From Cellulomonas sp. 73-145 (GTDB taxonomy: Bacteria; Actinomycetota; Actinomycetes; Actinomycetales; Cellulomonadaceae), in the NCBI GenBank assembly GCA_001898185.1, contig MKTI01000012.1, positions 1-42,048 on the forward strand: 42,048 bases of DNA. Direction: 5' to 3'. Positions 41,006-42,048 of this stretch are shown here, piece by piece. Under the pieces are notes generated by a model, which ran no database searches, had not been told where the DNA came from, and saw nothing but the letters and a program-made list of their open reading frames with translations. Each line of letters opens with the position of its first letter. Positions within the stretch are counted from its first letter, which is position 1. A program made the position numbers and the translations under genes.

Positions 41006-42040
41006 ATGATGAGCGAGCGGGCGAGCATCCGTGACGTGGCGGTCCGTGCTGGCGTGTCGCCTACGACTGTCTCGCACGTGCTGAACAACACGCCGGGGAC
41101 CCGTACTTCCGAGAAGACCCGTGCACGGGTGCATGCGGCCGCTGCTGAGCTTGGCTACTCGGCCAACGCCGTGGCGCGGGCGTTGCGCACGCGGCGCTCC
41201 GACTCGGTGGGGTTCGTCGGCGACGAGATCGCCACCACTCCCTTCGCGGGCAAGCTGATATTGGGTGCGCAGGAGGTCGTGCGGCAGCACGACGGAGTAC
41301 TGCTCGTGACCAACACCAGCTACGACGCAGAGCTGGAGAACCGGGAGATCCGCGAGCTGCTGAGCCGCGACATCGACGGGGTGCTGTACGCCGCGATGTA
41401 CCACCGCGTCGTCACCGTGCCGGCCTCGTTGCACGCAGCACCCGTCGTGGTCCTCAACGCCCGCACCAACGACGATCGGTCGTGGGTCTCCCCGGACGAG
41501 TACGCCGGTGGCGAGGACGCCGCCCAGGTCCTGATCGACGCTGGACACCGACGGCTGGCGATGATCGGCAACGCGGATCCCATCCCCGCGGCGTCCGGTC
41601 GCCCCGCTGGTTTCCTTGCCCGCGCAGCCGCGGCCGGAATCCCTTCCGAGGACGTCACCGTGGTGTACGTCTCACCCACGGCGGGGCATGCCGCCGAGGC
41701 TGCCATGCGGTTGCTCGACCGCCCCGACCGGCCGACGGGCCTGTTCTGCTTCAACGACCTGATGGCCATGGGGGCGTACAACAGCGCCCGCAGGCTCGGT
41801 CTGCGCATCCCGGATGACCTGTCGGTCGTGGGTTTTGACGACCTGGCGATCCTCTCGGCGGCTGTGGACCCCGCGTTGACGACCGTCGCTCTGCCCCATC
41901 TCGAGATGGGCGCGTGGGCGGCCGAGCAGCTGTACGTCGAGATCGCGGCGCGCGCGACGGGTCAGCCGTCACCCGTGCGCCATGCAGAGCTCCGAGGCGA
42001 GGTCGTGCACCGAGCCTCGGTCGGATCGCCGCCCCGGTAG
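41006..42040 (+). CDS. LacI family regulator (third)
   Basis: A 344-residue LacI/GalR protein with head ASIRDVAVRAGVSPTTVSHVLNNTPG and hinge ANAVARALRTRRSDSVGFVGD. The sensor domain carries IATTPFAGKLILGAQEVV, GVLYAAMYHRVVTVPA and the late motif LFCFNDLMAMGAYNSARRLGLRIPDDLSVVGFDDLAILSAA. The shared stretches with the regulator at 37913 (IATTPFAGK, the GVLY-x-YHR area and the ALPH word near the end) suggest a related effector, perhaps another fructoside or arabinoside. ATG 41006 (or the next codon, 41009) follows a GAGAGG site. The genes it controls probably begin after the window; the proposed operator is upstream of its own gene. Confidence 0.93.
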   Translation: MMSERASIRDVAVRAGVSPTTVSHVLNNTPGTRTSEKTRARVHAAAAELGYSANAVARALRTRRSDSVGFVGDEIATTPFAGKLILGAQEVVRQHDGVLLVTNTSYDAELENREIRELLSRDIDGVLYAAMYHRVVTVPASLHAAPVVVLNARTNDDRSWVSPDEYAGGEDAAQVLIDAGHRRLAMIGNADPIPAASGRPAGFLARAAAAGIPSEDVTVVYVSPTAGHAAEAAMRLLDRPDRPTGLFCFNDLMAMGAYNSARRLGLRIPDDLSVVGFDDLAILSAAVDPALTTVALPHLEMGAWAAEQLYVEIAARATGQPSPVRHAELRGEVVHRASVGSPPR

Positions 42041-42048
42041 CGGCCGGA

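Overview
The window is high-GC DNA with short or overlapping intergenic junctions (ATGA/GTGA), many GTG starts, leaderless promoters, Lsr2 proteins, trehalose synthesis by OtsA/OtsB and a Pkn-type kinase. This points to an actinobacterium. A chemotaxis operon plus several glycan-import loci would fit a motile soil genus such as Cellulomonas or a relative. The genus is an inference from gene content, not a match to a reference.

Layout. (1) 1-4317: the end of a methyl-accepting chemotaxis protein, then cheB, cheR and two response-regulator/CheX-type pairs, each gene overlapping the next by 4 bases. (2) 4361-10580, minus strand: a NatAB-like ABC-2 exporter, two hypothetical membrane proteins, and otsB/otsA. 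(3) 10790-14082, plus strand: a membrane Ser/Thr kinase, a small membrane protein and a membrane-anchored DsbA-like thiol protein. The first two have leaderless-type promoters. (4) 14142-14215: tRNA-Thr(TGT). (5) 14216 to about 22390: a gene-poor, accessory-looking stretch with a DUF2188 protein, an ImmA/IrrE-type HTH protease with a DUF4411 PIN protein (toxin-antitoxin-like), a DUF6338 protein with an unlisted 54-residue upstream gene, two different Lsr2 proteins and a decayed gene. No integrase was seen. (6) 22398-31805: an alpha-glucan locus with one secreted GH13 enzyme, two cytoplasmic GH13 enzymes, a binding protein with two permeases, and a LacI regulator. (7) 31806-33259: a gene-poor spacer with a 42-base repeat and small ORFs. 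(8) 33186-40077: a second sugar operon with two perfect LacI-type operators, a GH32-like enzyme, a binding protein, two permeases, a LacI regulator and a GH172 (DUF2961) enzyme. (9) 40196-42040: an unknown gene and a third LacI regulator related to the second.

How the genes work together. In the alpha-glucan locus the exported GH13 enzyme would cut starch-like glucan outside, the ABC system would import the products, and the two cytoplasmic GH13 enzymes would finish them. In the second operon no enzyme has a signal peptide, so a small glycoside must be imported whole and split inside. GH32 next to GH172 suggests fructose-containing oligosaccharides, possibly difructose dianhydrides or alpha-fructosides; this is the most novel lead here. 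Neither importer has its own ATPase gene in the window, which implies a shared MsiK-type ATPase elsewhere.
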